In this document: positions 31,874-42,613 of the stretch, one piece after another
How positions within the stretch are numbered: position 1 is the first letter of the stretch
Layout of the letters: each line of letters opens with the position of its first letter
NCBI RefSeq assembly: GCF_014650435.1
Contig: NZ_BMUY01000004.1
Location: forward strand, 434,001-498,000
Reading direction: 5' to 3'
DNA: 64,000 bases
DNA from: Streptomyces tendae
GTDB taxonomy: Bacteria; Actinomycetota; Actinomycetes; Streptomycetales; Streptomycetaceae
Position numbers and translations under genes: made by a program
The notes under the pieces: generated by a model
The model's input: only the letters and a program-made list of their open reading frames with translations
Database searches by the model: none
Told to the model about the DNA's origin: nothing

Positions 31874-34245
31874 TCCGGCAGCACCAGTCGGCAGGTGTCG
31901 CCCGGCTGGAGGCGCACCTCGCGGTCCGGCAGCCGGACGTCGATCGGCAGCGGTCCGGCCGCGGGCACGGCGATCTCCAGCCGGCCGTGCTCCAGCCGGA
32001 ACCGCACACCCCAGTGGCCCTGGTACCGCACGGAGAACCCGTACGACGACAGCTCCGGCAGCGGCACCGGATCGAGCCACAGGGCACCCGCGCGGGTCTC
32101 CAGGCCGGTCAGGCCGCGCTGGACGAGGTCGAGGGTGCCGGCCATGGCGCCGAGGTGGATGCCCTCGCCCGTGGTGCCTCCCTGAAGGTCGGCGACGTCG
32201 CCCTTGAGCGCCTCCTGGAAGTACGTCCATGCCTCGGCGCGGCGGGCGCGGGCCAGGATCCAGCCGTGGACGAGTCCGCTGAGGGTGGACCCGTGGCTGG
32301 TGCGGGCCAGGTAGTGGTCGACGGTGCGCTGCCAGGTCCGCTCGTCGAGGGTGTAGCCCAACCGCCGGAACAGCGACCGGAGTTCGGCCGGTGAGAACAG
32401 GTAGCCCAGCATGAGGACGTCGGCCTGCTTGGACGCCTGGTAGTTGTTGACGCTGTCGTTCTCGGCCTCCAGGACGCGGTCCAGGCGCCGGATGTCGCCG
32501 TACCGCTCGCGGTAGCCCTCCCAGTCCAGTTCGGCGAGGTCGCCGTACCCCTCGAACTGGCTGACGACGCCCTCGTGGAAGGGGACGTGCAGGGTGCGGG
32601 AGACGCTGTCCCACTGCTCCAGTTCCGCGTCGTCCAGCGCGGTGCGTTCGACGAGTTCGCGGCGGCGGGGTTCGGGCAGGTCGTCGAGGACCTCGAGGGT
32701 GCGGGACAGCACCCAGGCGGCGGTGACGTTGGTGTACGCGTTGTCGTCCAGGCCCGGGCGGTCGGCGCCGGGGTAGGCCTCGTGGTACTCGTCGGGGCCG
32801 ACGACGCCCCGGATGCGGTGCCGCCCGAGCCGCTCGTCCCAGGTGGCGGAGTCGGCCCAGAAGCGGGCGATCTGCAGCAGCATCTCGGCGCCCTTGGTGT
32901 GCAGGAACTCGGCGTCGCCGCTGACCTCGCAGTACTGCCACACGTTGTACGCGATGGCGGAGCCCACGTGGTGCTGGAGGTGCGAGTGGTCGGGGAGCCA
33001 GCGGCCCGAGCGCGGGTTGAGGTGCAGCTGCTGGGTCTCCTCGCGGCCGTCGCTGCCGCTCTGCCAGGGGTAGAGCGCGCCGCGCCTGCCGATCGCGCGG
33101 GCCGCGGTCCCCGCCTTCTCCAGGCGGCGGTGCCGGTAGTGCAGCAGGGCCCGGGACACCTCGGGGAAGTGCAGGTTCAGGTAGGGCAGGACGAACAGCT
33201 CGTCCCAGAAGACGTGGCCGCGGTATGCCTCTCCGTGCAGTCCGCGCGCCGGTACGCCCACGTCGAGGTCGGCGGTGTGCGGGGAGAGCGTCTGCAGGAC
33301 GTGGAAGAGGTGCAGGCGCAGGATGCTGCCCGCCTCGCCGGGGACGTCCAGTTCGGCGCGGCGCCACAACTGGCCCCAGGCGGTGCGGTGACTGACCAGC
33401 AGGTCGTCGAAGCCGGGGGCTCGGGCCACCCGGTCGACGGCGGCCTGGAGCGGGTCGCTGATCGCCGGGTCGCGCGAGGTGTGCAGGGCGACGACCTTGT
33501 CGACGGTGGCGGTGCGGCCCGGTTCGGCGCGCAGGGCGGCCCGCTGGGTGACGCACAGGTGCTCGCGGGCCGCGGTGACCGGCGCGTCCGCGCTGGTGCG
33601 GGCGGCCATGCCGATCCGGATGTCCGAGGTGCGGGTCCGGCAGCGCAGCCACACCGTGTCGTGGTCGGCGCTGTCGGTGTGCACGTGGGTGAGGTGGTTT
33701 CCGTCCAGGTCCCGGTAGCGCGGCACCCCGGAGTTGGTGACACCGCCGTCGAGGGCCGCCTCCACCTCCAGGTCCACCGGACCGCCCTCGACGGTGAACT
33801 CCGTGCGCAGGGCGGCGAGGTGGGGATCGGCCATGTGCACCATGCGCAGCTGGCGCACGGACAGCACGCGCTCCCCGTCGAGCCCGAAGCGGGTGAGGCG
33901 CTCCAGGACGCCGGAGTCCAGGTGCACGGTCTGGCGGTGGTCGAGCACCTCGGCGGTGTCCGGTGTGAGCCAGTCCCCGTCGGCGGGCCTGAAGCGCAGC
34001 GGCAGCCAGTTGGGGAGGTTGACCATGTCCTCGTTCTCGACCTCGCGCCCGGATACGGCGGAGGTGAGGCGGTTGTAGCAGCCGGCCACGTAGGTGCCCG
34101 GGTAGTGCGTGTCGTCGGAGCCGCACTCGGGCAGCGCGCCGCGGGTGGCGAAGTAGCCGTTGCCGAGGGTGCACAGGGACTCGCGCAGCCGCTCCTCCGC
34201 GGCGTCGTAGTGGTCGTAGTCCCAGGTCGACGGGGTCGCCGTCAC
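31870..34245 (-). CDS. GH65-family glycoside phosphorylase or hydrolase
   Basis: 791 residues, starting at a GTG overlapping the phosphoketolase stop (GTGA). N-terminal beta domain (about 1-270), then an (alpha/alpha)6 barrel and a C-terminal beta cap. The GH65 acid catalyst motif [12 protein letters not shown] is visible, along with [14 protein letters not shown] and [17 protein letters not shown] (phosphate-loop region of GH65 phosphorylases). Family members act on maltose, trehalose, kojibiose or nigerose, giving beta-glucose 1-phosphate and glucose. Which disaccharide is unknown. Tight coupling with phosphoketolase suggests energy-saving sugar breakdown. Confidence 0.9.
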   Translation of the reverse strand: MTATPSTWDYDHYDAAEERLRESLCTLGNGYFATRGALPECGSDDTHYPGTYVAGCYNRLTSAVSGREVENEDMVNLPNWLPLRFRPADGDWLTPDTAEVLDHRQTVHLDSGVLERLTRFGLDGERVLSVRQLRMVHMADPHLAALRTEFTVEGGPVDLEVEAALDGGVTNSGVPRYRDLDGNHLTHVHTDSADHDTVWLRCRTRTSDIRIGMAARTSADAPVTAAREHLCVTQRAALRAEPGRTATVDKVVALHTSRDPAISDPLQAAVDRVARAPGFDDLLVSHRTAWGQLWRRAELDVPGEAGSILRLHLFHVLQTLSPHTADLDVGVPARGLHGEAYRGHVFWDELFVLPYLNLHFPEVSRALLHYRHRRLEKAGTAARAIGRRGALYPWQSGSDGREETQQLHLNPRSGRWLPDHSHLQHHVGSAIAYNVWQYCEVSGDAEFLHTKGAEMLLQIARFWADSATWDERLGRHRIRGVVGPDEYHEAYPGADRPGLDDNAYTNVTAAWVLSRTLEVLDDLPEPRRRELVERTALDDAELEQWDSVSRTLHVPFHEGVVSQFEGYGDLAELDWEGYRERYGDIRRLDRVLEAENDSVNNYQASKQADVLMLGYLFSPAELRSLFRRLGYTLDERTWQRTVDHYLARTSHGSTLSGLVHGWILARARRAEAWTYFQEALKGDVADLQGGTTGEGIHLGAMAGTLDLVQRGLTGLETRAGALWLDPVPLPELSSYGFSVRYQGHWGVRFRLEHGRLEIAVPAAGPLPIDVRLPDREVRLQPGDTCRLVLPD

Positions 34246-36632
34246 CGCGAGTCCTCCCAGGTCCAGTCGGCGACCTCGGGCAGGTCCACGCCGTGCTCGC
34301 GGATCCAGTCGTGGTGCCGCAGCCGGGCGTCCTCCATCCGCTGCCGTACGGCGGCGGCGCGGACGGCGAGGCCGGGCACGCGGTCGATGACGTCCATGAC
34401 CAGGCGGTAGCGGTCCAGGTCGTTGCCGACCACCATGTCGAACGGGGTGGTGGTGGTCCCGATCTCCTTGTAGCCGCGCACGTGCAGATGGGCGTGCCCG
34501 GTGCGGCGGTAGGCGAGCCGGTGGATCAGCCAGGGGTAGCCGTGGTAGGCGAAGATCACCGGTTTGTCGGCGGTGAACAGGCCGTCGTACTCGAAGTCGC
34601 TCATGCCGTGCGGGTGTTCGCCGCTGGGCAGCAGGCGGGCGATGTCGACGACGTTGACCACGCGCACGGCGAGTTCCGGCAGGTGGTGGCGGATCAGCTG
34701 GGCGGCGGCCAGGATCTCCTGGGTCGGCACGTCGCCGGCGCAGGCGAGCACCACGTCGGGTTCCCGGGTGCCGTCCTCGGTGCCCGCCCAGTCCCAGATC
34801 CCGGCGCCGCGAGCGCAGTGCGTCTTCGCCTGTTCCATGGTCAGCCAGTCGAAGCAGGGCTGTTTGCCGGCCACGATCACGTTGACGTAGTCGCGGCTGC
34901 GCAGGGCGTGGTCGGCGACGGAGAGCAGGGTGTTGGCGTCCGGCGGGAAGTAGACGCGTACGGCCTCGGGGCTCTTGTTGAGGATGTGGTCGACGAAGCC
35001 GGGGTCCTGGTGGGAGAAGCCGTTGTGGTCCTGACGCCACACGTGGGAGGTGAGCAGGTAGTTGAGGGACGCGATGGGCGCGCGCCAGGGCAGGCGGCGG
35101 GTCACCCGGAGCCACTTGATGTGCTGGTTGACCATCGAGTCGACGATGTGGACGAACGCCTCGTAGCAGGAGAACAGTCCGTGCCGGCCGGTGAGTAGGT
35201 AGCCCTCCAGCCAGCCCTGGCAGGTGTGTTCGGACAGGATCTCCATCACCCGGCCGTGCCGGTCCAGGTCCTCGTCGACGGGCAGTGTCCGCTCCTGCCA
35301 CGCCTTGCCGCTGGCGGCGTAGACGGCCTGGAGGCGGTTGGAGGCGGTCTCGTCGGGGCCGACGAGGCGGAAGTCGCGCCGGTCGGTGGTGGCGTCCATG
35401 ACGTCCCGGAGCAGGTCGCCGAGGACCCGGGTGGGCTCGTGCATGCTCGCGCCGGGTTCCTCGACGGGCACGGCGTACCTCTCCAGCGGGGGCACCGGCA
35501 GTTCGCGCAGCAGGAGGCCGCCGTTGGCGTACGGGGTGGCGCCGAGCCGGCGGGGCCCCTCGGGGATCGCGGCGAGGACGGCGGGCCGCGGCGCTCCGGC
35601 GTCGTCGAACAGTTCCTCGGGGCGGTAGGAGCGCAGCCACCGTTCCAGCTGCGCGAGGTGCTCGGGGTTGGTGCGTACGGCCGACAGGGGCACCTGGTGG
35701 GCGCGCCAGGTGTTCTCCACGGGCAGTCCGTCCACCTCGGCGGGGCCGGTCCAGCCCTTGGGGGTGCGCAGGACGATCATCGGCCAGCGGGGGCGTCCGG
35801 TGGCGCCCTCCTCGCGGGCCGCCCGCTGGATGGCGGCGATGCGGTCGAGGGCGGTGTCCATGGCGCGGGCCGTCGCGCGGTGGACGGCGGCCGGGTCGTC
35901 GCCGGTGACGTGGATCGGATCGTGACCGTAGCCGCGCAGGAGTTCGTCCAGCTCGCCCTCGGGGAGGCGGGCGAGCACCGTCGGGTTGGCGATCTTGTAG
36001 CCGTTGAGGTGCAGGATCGGCAGGACGGCGCCGTCGTGCACCGGGTCGAGGAACTTGTTGGAGTGCCAGGACGTTGCCAGCGGTCCGGTCTCCGCCTCGC
36101 CGTCGCCGATCACGCAGGCGACCACCAGGTCCGGGTGGTCGAAGGCGGCGCCGTAGGCGTGCGACAGCGCGTAGCCCAGCTCGCCGCCCTCGTGGATGGA
36201 GCCCGGCGTCTCGGGCGCCACGTGGCTCGGTACGCCGCCGGGGAAGGAGAACTGCTTGAACAGCCGGGCCATGCCGGCCGCGTCCCGGGTGATGTCCGGG
36301 TAGGTCTCGGTGTACGAGCCCTCCAGCCACGCGTTGGCCAGTACGGCGGGTCCTCCGTGGCCGGGGCCCCAGACGCACAGGGCGTCGAGGTCGCGGGCCT
36401 TGATCACCCGGTTGAGGTGGGTGTGGACCAGGTTGAGGCCGGGTGAGGTGCCCCAGTGGCCGAGCAGGCGCGGTTTGACGTGCTCGGGGCGCAGGGGTTC
36501 GGCCAGCAGGGGGTTGGCCATCAGGTAGATCTGGCCGACGGCGAGGTAGTTCGCGGCGCGCCAGTGGGCGTCCAGGCCGGCGAGCTCCTCGTCCGTGGGC
36601 TCGGGGGGCGCCTGCTGCGTGTCGACGGACAT
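34242..36632 (-). CDS. xfp: D-xylulose-5-phosphate/fructose-6-phosphate phosphoketolase
   Basis: 796 residues from the ATG at 36632 with GGAAGGA upstream. ThDP-dependent phosphoketolase: N-terminal [25 protein letters not shown] and [21 protein letters not shown], cofactor segment [36 protein letters not shown] and [11 protein letters not shown]. It cleaves X5P or F6P with phosphate to acetyl phosphate plus an aldose phosphate. Four bases overlap with the GH65 gene. The 430-base upstream region has symmetric elements that may be regulatory. Confidence 0.96.
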   Translation of the reverse strand: MSVDTQQAPPEPTDEELAGLDAHWRAANYLAVGQIYLMANPLLAEPLRPEHVKPRLLGHWGTSPGLNLVHTHLNRVIKARDLDALCVWGPGHGGPAVLANAWLEGSYTETYPDITRDAAGMARLFKQFSFPGGVPSHVAPETPGSIHEGGELGYALSHAYGAAFDHPDLVVACVIGDGEAETGPLATSWHSNKFLDPVHDGAVLPILHLNGYKIANPTVLARLPEGELDELLRGYGHDPIHVTGDDPAAVHRATARAMDTALDRIAAIQRAAREEGATGRPRWPMIVLRTPKGWTGPAEVDGLPVENTWRAHQVPLSAVRTNPEHLAQLERWLRSYRPEELFDDAGAPRPAVLAAIPEGPRRLGATPYANGGLLLRELPVPPLERYAVPVEEPGASMHEPTRVLGDLLRDVMDATTDRRDFRLVGPDETASNRLQAVYAASGKAWQERTLPVDEDLDRHGRVMEILSEHTCQGWLEGYLLTGRHGLFSCYEAFVHIVDSMVNQHIKWLRVTRRLPWRAPIASLNYLLTSHVWRQDHNGFSHQDPGFVDHILNKSPEAVRVYFPPDANTLLSVADHALRSRDYVNVIVAGKQPCFDWLTMEQAKTHCARGAGIWDWAGTEDGTREPDVVLACAGDVPTQEILAAAQLIRHHLPELAVRVVNVVDIARLLPSGEHPHGMSDFEYDGLFTADKPVIFAYHGYPWLIHRLAYRRTGHAHLHVRGYKEIGTTTTPFDMVVGNDLDRYRLVMDVIDRVPGLAVRAAAVRQRMEDARLRHHDWIREHGVDLPEVADWTWEDSR

Positions 36633-36988
36633 CGGTGGTCCTTCCGTGTCGGGACAGCCGGTCGGGGCGCGCGGGCACGGGGTGCCCGTGCACATCCCAA
36701 CCCTGCGCCGACCGGGCGGGTACCCGAGAGGGCCGTTCGGGTCACGTGGTGTTCCGAACGGGTCACGGAGCGCCGGGGCCGCCGGGCGGCGGAGAGGAGG
36801 TGCCCGCCGGGCGGCGGTGCGTGACGAGAACAGCACGGCCGTCACCGGCGCCGACCCCGGTGTCGACCGTGCTGGTGCTGCGGATACCCCAACTTCGGCT
36901 TCGCACACCGCAGTTGCCGAGCCCCTGCGGAACGGTTCCCGGACGGTGCCCCGACGGGCCCACGGCACCTCGGGCACGGAGCCCAGCA

Positions 36989-37004
36989 ATACCCCCCTGG
37001 GTAT
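36989..37004. promoter_or_regulatory. CsoR/CstR-type operator 1
   Basis: ATACCC-CCCT-GGGTAT, perfect 6-base arms with a 4-base GC centre, the standard layout for CsoR-family repressors. Upstream of the persulfide dioxygenase gene. Confidence 0.8.
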
Positions 37005-37026
37005 ATCTGTTACGGTGGCCCGAGAG

Positions 37027-37042
37027 ATACCCCGGGGGGTAA
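37027..37042. promoter_or_regulatory. CsoR/CstR-type operator 2
   Basis: ATACCC-CGGG-GGGTAA, one mismatch from the perfect arms, 22 bases downstream of operator 1 and 20 bases before the persulfide dioxygenase start; probably in the core promoter or 5' leader. Confidence 0.75.
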
Positions 37043-37062
37043 TTCCGGAAGGAGAGCGTGTC

Positions 37063-38445
37063 GTGTTCTTTGTCGACGTCCTGGAGACCCGGTCACTGGG
37101 CAACCGCAGCTACCTGGCGGGCGGGCCGCACACGGCCGTGGTCGTGGATCCGCCGCGGGACATCGACCGCGTCATCGCCGCGGCCGCCCGGCGCGGGGTG
37201 CGGATCACCGCCGTCGCCGAGACCCACGTGCACAACGACTACATCACCGGCGGTCTGGAGCTGGCCCGCCTCACCGGCGCGCGCTACCTGGTGCCGGCCG
37301 GGGCGGAGGTGGCGTACGCGCGCGTGGCGGTGGCCGACGGCGACGTGGAGCCGGTCGACGCGGGGCTGGAGCTGCGCGCGGTGGCCACGCCTGGCCACAC
37401 CCCGCACCACACCTCCTACGTGCTCCAGGAGGCGGGGCGGGCCGTGGCCGCCTTCACCGGCGGTTCGCTGCTGATCGGCACCGTGGGCCGGCCGGACCTC
37501 GTGGAGCCCCGGCTGACCGAGGAGCTGGCCCGCGCGCAGCACGCCTCCGCGCACCGTCTCGCGGACCAGCTCGAGGACGGGGTGAGCCTGCTGCCCACGC
37601 ACGGCTTCGGCAGCTTCTGCTCCGCCACGTCCTCCGGCGGCGAGCAGAGCACCGTCGGCGCCGAGCGGGCCGCCAACCCGGCACTCGTCCAGGACGTGGA
37701 GACCTTCGTCCGCGAGCTGCTGTCCGGGCTGGACGACGTGCCCGCCTACTACGCCCACATGGCGCCGGTGAACAGCGAGGGGCCCGCTACCCTGGACCTG
37801 ACCGAGCCCCGGCGCGCGGACGCGGACGAGATATCCCGGCGCCTGGCCGCGGGCGAGTGGGTCGTGGACCTGCGCTCCCGGGTGGCCTTCGCCGCCGGTC
37901 ACGTCGCCGGGTCGGTCAACTTCGAGGTCGACGGACAGCTCGCGACCTATCTGGCCTGGCTGATCCCGTGGGGCAGGCCGGTGACGCTGCTCGCGCACAG
38001 CGCCGACGACCTGGCCCGCGCCCAGCGCGAGCTGGCCCGGGTGGGCATCGACCGCCCGGCCGCGGCGGCGGTGGGCTCCCCGGCCGACTGGGTCGCGCAG
38101 GGGGAGCGGCCGGCCTCGCTGCGGCGTGCCACGTTCGCGGAGCTGGCCACGGCCCGGCGGGACGACGCCGACGTGGTGGTCGTGGACGTGCGCCGGGACG
38201 CCGAACGCGCCCAGGGGTGGGTCAGGGGCAGCGTGCACCTGCCGGTCCACGAGATCCACCGGCGCCTCGACGAGGTGCCGCCGGGCACGGTGTGGGTGCA
38301 CTGCGCGGGCGGGATGCGCGCGGGCATCGCGGCCTCCGTGCTGGACGCCGCGGGCCGCGAGGTGGTCGCGGTCGACGACGGCTTCGCCGCGGCCGCCGCG
38401 GCCGGACTCCCGGTCGTGACCTCCCCGGACGCCGGCGCCGCATGA
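37063..38445 (+). CDS. Persulfide dioxygenase-rhodanese fusion (MBL fold)
   Basis: 460 residues from the GTG at 37063 (GGAAGGAG eight bases upstream). Residues 1-230 form an ETHE1-like metallo-beta-lactamase domain: [12 protein letters not shown] (metal motif, with Tyr where many relatives have the second His-His), [10 protein letters not shown] and [12 protein letters not shown]. Two rhodanese domains follow: the first ([20 protein letters not shown]) has LLAHSAD in its loop and no Cys, the second ([20 protein letters not shown]) has the active loop VHCAGGMR. It oxidises glutathione or mycothiol persulfide to sulfite and transfers sulfane sulfur. It overlaps the TauE gene by four bases. Confidence 0.92.
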   Translation: MFFVDVLETRSLGNRSYLAGGPHTAVVVDPPRDIDRVIAAAARRGVRITAVAETHVHNDYITGGLELARLTGARYLVPAGAEVAYARVAVADGDVEPVDAGLELRAVATPGHTPHHTSYVLQEAGRAVAAFTGGSLLIGTVGRPDLVEPRLTEELARAQHASAHRLADQLEDGVSLLPTHGFGSFCSATSSGGEQSTVGAERAANPALVQDVETFVRELLSGLDDVPAYYAHMAPVNSEGPATLDLTEPRRADADEISRRLAAGEWVVDLRSRVAFAAGHVAGSVNFEVDGQLATYLAWLIPWGRPVTLLAHSADDLARAQRELARVGIDRPAAAAVGSPADWVAQGERPASLRRATFAELATARRDDADVVVVDVRRDAERAQGWVRGSVHLPVHEIHRRLDEVPPGTVWVHCAGGMRAGIAASVLDAAGREVVAVDDGFAAAAAAGLPVVTSPDAGAA

Positions 38446-39185
38446 CGCCGCTGATCCTGGCCCTGCTCGCGGGTGCCGTGGCCGGTGTGTCCCTGGGCGC
38501 GCTGGGGGCGGGCGGCAGCATCCTCACCGTGCCCGCGCTCGTCTACCTGCTCGGCTTCACCCCGGCGGCGGCGACCACCGCGAGCCTCGTGGTGGTGGTC
38601 GTCATGTCGGTCACCGCGCTGGTCGCGCACGCGCGGGCGGGGAACGTGCGGTGGCGGGCCGGGCTGCTGTTCGCGGCGGCGGGTCTGCTGCCCGCCGCCG
38701 GGGCGGGCGCACTGTCCGCGCGGGTCCCGGCGGCGGTGCTGACGCTGCTGTTCGCGGCCGTGGCCGCCCTGGCCGGACTGCACATGCTGCACCGGCGCAC
38801 ACCGCGCGGGAACGGCACCGCCTCCAGGGCCCGGGCGGTCGGGGCCGGGGCGGGGCTCGGCGCGGTGACCGGGTTCCTCGGGGTCGGCGGCGGCTTCCTC
38901 GCGGTACCGGCGCTGGTGACCGTCCTCGCGGTGCCGATGAGCGCGGCGGTGGGCACGAGTCTGCTGGTGGTCGGGGCGAACGCACTGGTGGCCCTCGCGG
39001 GCCGGGCGTACACCGCCGTACACCTGGACCTCACCCTGCTCCTGCCGTTCCTGGCAGCCGCGGCCCTCGGGGCGTGGGACGGCAGGCGGCTGGCCGCCAA
39101 GGTCTCCGCCGGGACGCTGCGGCGCGTCTTCGGTGCCGTGCTGCTCGCCGTGGCCGTGGCGATGGGCGCGACGGCGGTGCTGTGA
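38442..39185 (+). CDS. TauE/SafE-family exporter (sulfite export)
   Basis: 247 residues, ATG overlapping the previous stop (ATGA). Eight hydrophobic segments in two halves (GAVAGVSLGALGAGGSILTVPALVYLLGFTP; GAGAGLGAVTGFLGVGGGFLAVPALVTVLAVP), the TauE/SafE repeat. Coupled to the persulfide dioxygenase, whose product is sulfite, so a role in sulfite export is well supported by context. Same family as the gene at 27156 but a different sequence and regulator. Confidence 0.92.
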   Translation: MTPLILALLAGAVAGVSLGALGAGGSILTVPALVYLLGFTPAAATTASLVVVVVMSVTALVAHARAGNVRWRAGLLFAAAGLLPAAGAGALSARVPAAVLTLLFAAVAALAGLHMLHRRTPRGNGTASRARAVGAGAGLGAVTGFLGVGGGFLAVPALVTVLAVPMSAAVGTSLLVVGANALVALAGRAYTAVHLDLTLLLPFLAAAALGAWDGRRLAAKVSAGTLRRVFGAVLLAVAVAMGATAVL

Positions 39186-39241
39186 CCCGGCGTGCGGGCC
39201 CGGTGCGCACCGCGCCTGGGGCGTGTCAGGCCGGGGACCTG

Positions 39242-39547
<306 letters not shown>

Positions 39548-39561
39548 TCACCGATCCCCAC

Positions 39562-39577
39562 ATACCCCCGCGGGTAT
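39562..39577. promoter_or_regulatory. CsoR/CstR-type operator 3
   Basis: ATACCC-CCGC-GGGTAT, perfect arms, between the divergent repressor and rhodanese genes. Identical arms to operator 1, so one repressor likely controls both operons and itself. Confidence 0.8.
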
Positions 39578-39617
39578 CCTACCGCGGGGGGACGAACAAC
39601 GAGAAAGGTTTCACTCC

Positions 39618-40202
39618 GTGATCACCCCCGCAGCAACCGCCACCACCCTGACCACCGGCCAGGCGGCGGCCCGCCTGGCCGAGTTCACCGTCGTCGACGT
39701 CCGCTCCCCCGGCGAGTACTCCGGCGGCCATCTGCCCGGCGCCCACAACGTCCCGCTGGAGCGCCTCGACGAAGCCGCCGACGCCCTGGCCGCGGCCGCC
39801 GCGCGCGGGCCGCTGCTGCTCGTGTGTGCCTCCGGGAACCGGTCCGCCAAGGGCTGCGCCCAACTGGCGGCGCGGAACGTGGCGGCGGCCACGCTCGACG
39901 GCGGCACGAGCGCCTGGGCGGCGGCCGGTCATCCCGTCGAGCGTCCGGCCGGGGCACGTACGCCGTGGCCCATGGACCGGCAGGTGCGCCTCGCTGCCGG
40001 GTCGCTCGTCGCCGCCGGCTTCGTGGCCGGACGCTTCTGGCGGCCCGCGCACTGGCTGTCCGGCGCGATAGGCGCGGGACTGGTCTTCTCCGGACTGACC
40101 AACACCTGCGGCATGGCCGCGGCACTGGCCCGGCTGCCCCACAACCGGCCCACCGGGGACGCCGCCTCCTTCGAGGAGACGCTGGCCCGACTGGCCGCCT
40201 GA
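39618..40202 (+). CDS. Rhodanese with C-terminal membrane domain (DUF2892)
   Basis: 194 residues from a GTG at 39618 with GAGAAAGG upstream. Rhodanese domain (about 8-115) with VVDVRSPGEYSGGHLPGAHN and active loop LLVCASGNRSAKG (catalytic Cys). A DUF2892-type membrane domain follows (RLAAGSLVAAGFVAGRF, HWLSGAIGAGLVFSGLT), so this is a membrane-anchored sulfurtransferase. It belongs to the sulfane-sulfur regulon by its operator and position. Confidence 0.9.
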   Translation: MITPAATATTLTTGQAAARLAEFTVVDVRSPGEYSGGHLPGAHNVPLERLDEAADALAAAAARGPLLLVCASGNRSAKGCAQLAARNVAAATLDGGTSAWAAAGHPVERPAGARTPWPMDRQVRLAAGSLVAAGFVAGRFWRPAHWLSGAIGAGLVFSGLTNTCGMAAALARLPHNRPTGDAASFEETLARLAA

Positions 40203-40257
40203 GCCGCACCGACGACGGCGGGCGCCGATCCCTTCCGGGGGTCGGCGCCCGCCAATT

Positions 40258-40289
40258 TTGCATGTCGTGCATCTTTGCATACCATGCAA
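40258..40289. promoter_or_regulatory. TetR-type operator pair overlapping the regulator start region
   Basis: TTGCAT-ACC-ATGCAA (40275-40289) is a perfect inverted repeat; TTGCATGTCGTGCAT (40258-40272) is a near copy 17 bases upstream. Both lie before or across the first codons of the TetR gene, so binding would block both transcription and translation start. Confidence 0.75.
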
Positions 40290-40292
40290 CTT

Positions 40293-40925
40293 ATGTCGGA
40301 GAAGGGTGCCGCGGGGGGCGGTCTGCGGGAGCGGAAGAAGCGGGCCACGCGTGCCGCTCTGTCCGAGGCCGCAGTGCGTCTCGCCGCCGAACACGGGGCG
40401 GAGAAGGTCACCGTCGAGGCGATCAGCGCCACGGCCGGGGTGTCCGTGCGTACCTTCTTCAACTACTTCGACAGCCGCGACGACGCCTTCGTCGTCATCG
40501 ACGCGGACGCGGGCGCACGCATGCGGCGTGCCGTCCTCGACGCACCGGCCGATCTCTCCCCGCTGGCAGCCCTGCGCGAGGCCATGGCGGCGGAGCTGGC
40601 CGAGGCGGAACAGCAGCACGAGTTGTGGCGGCTGCACGCCGAGGTCCTGCACGCCTCGCCGCACCTCCTGGCGCGCGGCGTCGGGGCCCACATGGCGGCC
40701 GAGGCGGACCTGGCCGAAGCCATCGCCCTGCGCCTGCGCGGGGACGGCGGCACGGGCGGGGACGGGCCCGGGCTCTACCCGCGCCTGCTGGCCGCGGTGG
40801 CGGGCGCCGCGGTGCGCACCAGCATGGACCACTGGTCCGCCCACCAGGAGGAAGCCGCCTTCCTCGACGTCTTCCACGAGGTGTTCACCCTCCTCGCCGC
40901 CGGTCTCCCGGCACCCTCCGCGTAG
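40293..40925 (+). CDS. TetR-family regulator of the adjacent exporter
   Basis: 210 residues from the ATG at 40293 (an ATG at 40284 is also in frame). No Shine-Dalgarno sequence precedes either; the transcript may be leaderless, which is common for Streptomyces regulators. TetR helix-turn-helix at about 25-55 (VTVEAISATAGVSVRTFFNYF). The rest is a helical ligand domain. It precedes the DHA2 exporter by 52 bases on the same strand, and its own palindromic operators suggest autorepression with release by the drug or metabolite exported. Confidence 0.85.
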   Translation: MSEKGAAGGGLRERKKRATRAALSEAAVRLAAEHGAEKVTVEAISATAGVSVRTFFNYFDSRDDAFVVIDADAGARMRRAVLDAPADLSPLAALREAMAAELAEAEQQHELWRLHAEVLHASPHLLARGVGAHMAAEADLAEAIALRLRGDGGTGGDGPGLYPRLLAAVAGAAVRTSMDHWSAHQEEAAFLDVFHEVFTLLAAGLPAPSA

Positions 40926-40977
40926 CCTCCGCGCCGGGCTCGCGACCCACCAGGACCCACCACACGAAAGAGATGCC

Positions 40978-42591
40978 GTGACCGCTACCCAGGCGCCCGC
41001 CGACGCGCCTCCCACCTCGATGACCCACCGGCAGATACTCCAGGCCATGTCGGGCCTGATGGCCGGCATGTTCGTCGCGATCCTGGCCGGCACCGTCGTG
41101 GCCAACGCGCTGCCCACGATCATCGCCGACCTGGGCGCCAGCCAGTCGTCCTACACGTGGGTCGTCACCTCCGAACTCCTGGCGATGACCGCGACGGTGC
41201 CCTTGTGGGGCAAGCTGTCCGACCTCTTCAACAAGAAGCTGCTGCTCCAGCTGTCGCTGAGCATGTTCGTGATCGGCTCGCTGCTCGCCGGCTTCTCGCA
41301 CGGAGTCGGACTGCTGATCTTCAGCCGGGTCGTGCAGGGCATCGGCGCGGGCGGTCTGACCGCGCTCGCCCAGGTCGTGATGGCCTCCGTCATCCCGCCG
41401 CGCCAACTGGGCAAGTACGCCGGCATCTTCGGCGCCGTCTTCGCCGTGGGCACCGTGGCCGGACCCCTGGTCGGCGGCGTCCTGGTGGACACCTCGTGGC
41501 TGGGCTGGCGCTGGTGCTTCTTCATCGGCGTGCCGTTCGCGCTGCTCGCCATCGCCCTGCTGCAGCGGACCCTGCGTCTGCCCACGATCAAGCGCGAGGC
41601 GCGCATCGACTGGCTCGGCGCCTTCCTGATCGTCGCCGGTGTCTGCGCCCTGCTCATCTGGGTGTCGCTGGCCGGCAACGAGTTCGACTGGGCGTCCTGG
41701 CAGACCGGTGCCCTCACGGTCGGCGGCGTGCTGCTGCTGGTCGCGGCGGTGTTCGTCGAGGCCCGCACGCCCGAGCCGGTCATCCCGCTCGGCATCTTCA
41801 AGAACCGCACGGTCACCCTGACCACCGTCGCCAGCCTGCTGGTCGGTGTCGCCATGTTCGGCGGGACGGTCTTCCTCTCGCAGTACTTCCAGATCTCCCT
41901 GGGCAAGTCGCCGACCGTCGCGGGTCTGATGAGCCTGCCGATGATCCTCGGCCTGCTGGTGTCCTCCACCGTCGCCGGACAGGTGATCAGCCGGACCGGC
42001 AAGTGGAAGCGGTACCTGGTGGCGGGCGCGTTGATCATGGCCGTCGGCCTCGCGCTGCTGGCCACGATCGACGCGAAGACCAACTTCGGCCTGCTCAGCC
42101 TCTACATGGCGATCCTGGGTGTCGGCGTCGGCATGCTGATGCAGAACCTGGTGCTGGCCGCCCAGAACGACGTGCCCGCCGCCGACCTGGGCGCCGCGAC
42201 CTCGGTGCTGTCGTTCTTCCGCAGCATGGGCGGCACCATCGGCGTCAGCGTCCTCGGCGCCATCCTCGCCAACCGGGTCGCCAGTGAGACGGCCAAGGGA
42301 CTCAGCGACGCGGGCGTCACCGTCCCCGGTGGTGGCGGCTCGGGCGAGGGCAGCGTCCCGGACATGTCCGCGCTGCCCGGACCGATGCGGACGATCGTCG
42401 AGCACGCCTACGCCGTCGCCACGGCCGACCTGTTCCTGATCGCCACGCCGTTCGCGGTGCTCGCGCTGGTCGCCGTCGTGTTCATCAAGGAGAAGCCGCT
42501 GAAGACCACCAGCGGCATGGAGCGCCTGGCCGAGGAGTCCGGCGAGGGCCCCACGGCGCCGACCGACAAGGACCCGGCGCCGGTCGCCTGA
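40978..42591 (+). CDS. DHA2-family MFS multidrug exporter (14 TMS)
   Basis: 537 residues from the GTG at 40978. 14 hydrophobic segments; motif A-like WGKLSDLFNKKLLLQLSLSMFVIGS, motif C VFAVGTVAGPLVGGVLVD, and the DHA2-specific IDWLGAFLIVAG. The family exports drugs and hydrophobic metabolites with protons (EmrB/QacA group). It follows its probable TetR repressor. Substrates cannot be predicted; antibiotic or secondary metabolite resistance is likely. Confidence 0.93.
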   Translation: MTATQAPADAPPTSMTHRQILQAMSGLMAGMFVAILAGTVVANALPTIIADLGASQSSYTWVVTSELLAMTATVPLWGKLSDLFNKKLLLQLSLSMFVIGSLLAGFSHGVGLLIFSRVVQGIGAGGLTALAQVVMASVIPPRQLGKYAGIFGAVFAVGTVAGPLVGGVLVDTSWLGWRWCFFIGVPFALLAIALLQRTLRLPTIKREARIDWLGAFLIVAGVCALLIWVSLAGNEFDWASWQTGALTVGGVLLLVAAVFVEARTPEPVIPLGIFKNRTVTLTTVASLLVGVAMFGGTVFLSQYFQISLGKSPTVAGLMSLPMILGLLVSSTVAGQVISRTGKWKRYLVAGALIMAVGLALLATIDAKTNFGLLSLYMAILGVGVGMLMQNLVLAAQNDVPAADLGAATSVLSFFRSMGGTIGVSVLGAILANRVASETAKGLSDAGVTVPGGGGSGEGSVPDMSALPGPMRTIVEHAYAVATADLFLIATPFAVLALVAVVFIKEKPLKTTSGMERLAEESGEGPTAPTDKDPAPVA

Positions 42592-42613
42592 GGCAGGCAC
42601 CCGGCGGAAAGAC

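Larger units (their letters stand above)
36633..37062. promoter_or_regulatory. Divergent control region of xfp and persulfide dioxygenase
   Basis: 430 bases without a gene. Near xfp: GTTCGG (36735-36740) - 13 bases - CCGAAC (36754-36759), and the direct repeat GGGTCACG at 36739-36746 and 36760-36767, 21 bases apart (two helical turns). GGGCCGTTCGGGTC (36730-36743) resembles half of a DosR-type box. Near the other gene are the two ATACCC-N4-GGGTA operators. The middle part has no clear signal. Confidence 0.45.

Noticed and set aside
31870-36693. A continuous 1,607-codon frame that would fuse GH65 to the region upstream
   Set aside because: Only the C-terminal half encodes GH65; the other part is antisense-like Arg/Pro/His-rich sequence over the phosphoketolase gene. 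The GTG at 34245 with GTGA coupling is the natural start.
36718-36725. GGGTACCC upstream of xfp as a SigB promoter
   Set aside because: No GNNT element at 14-16 bases on either strand.
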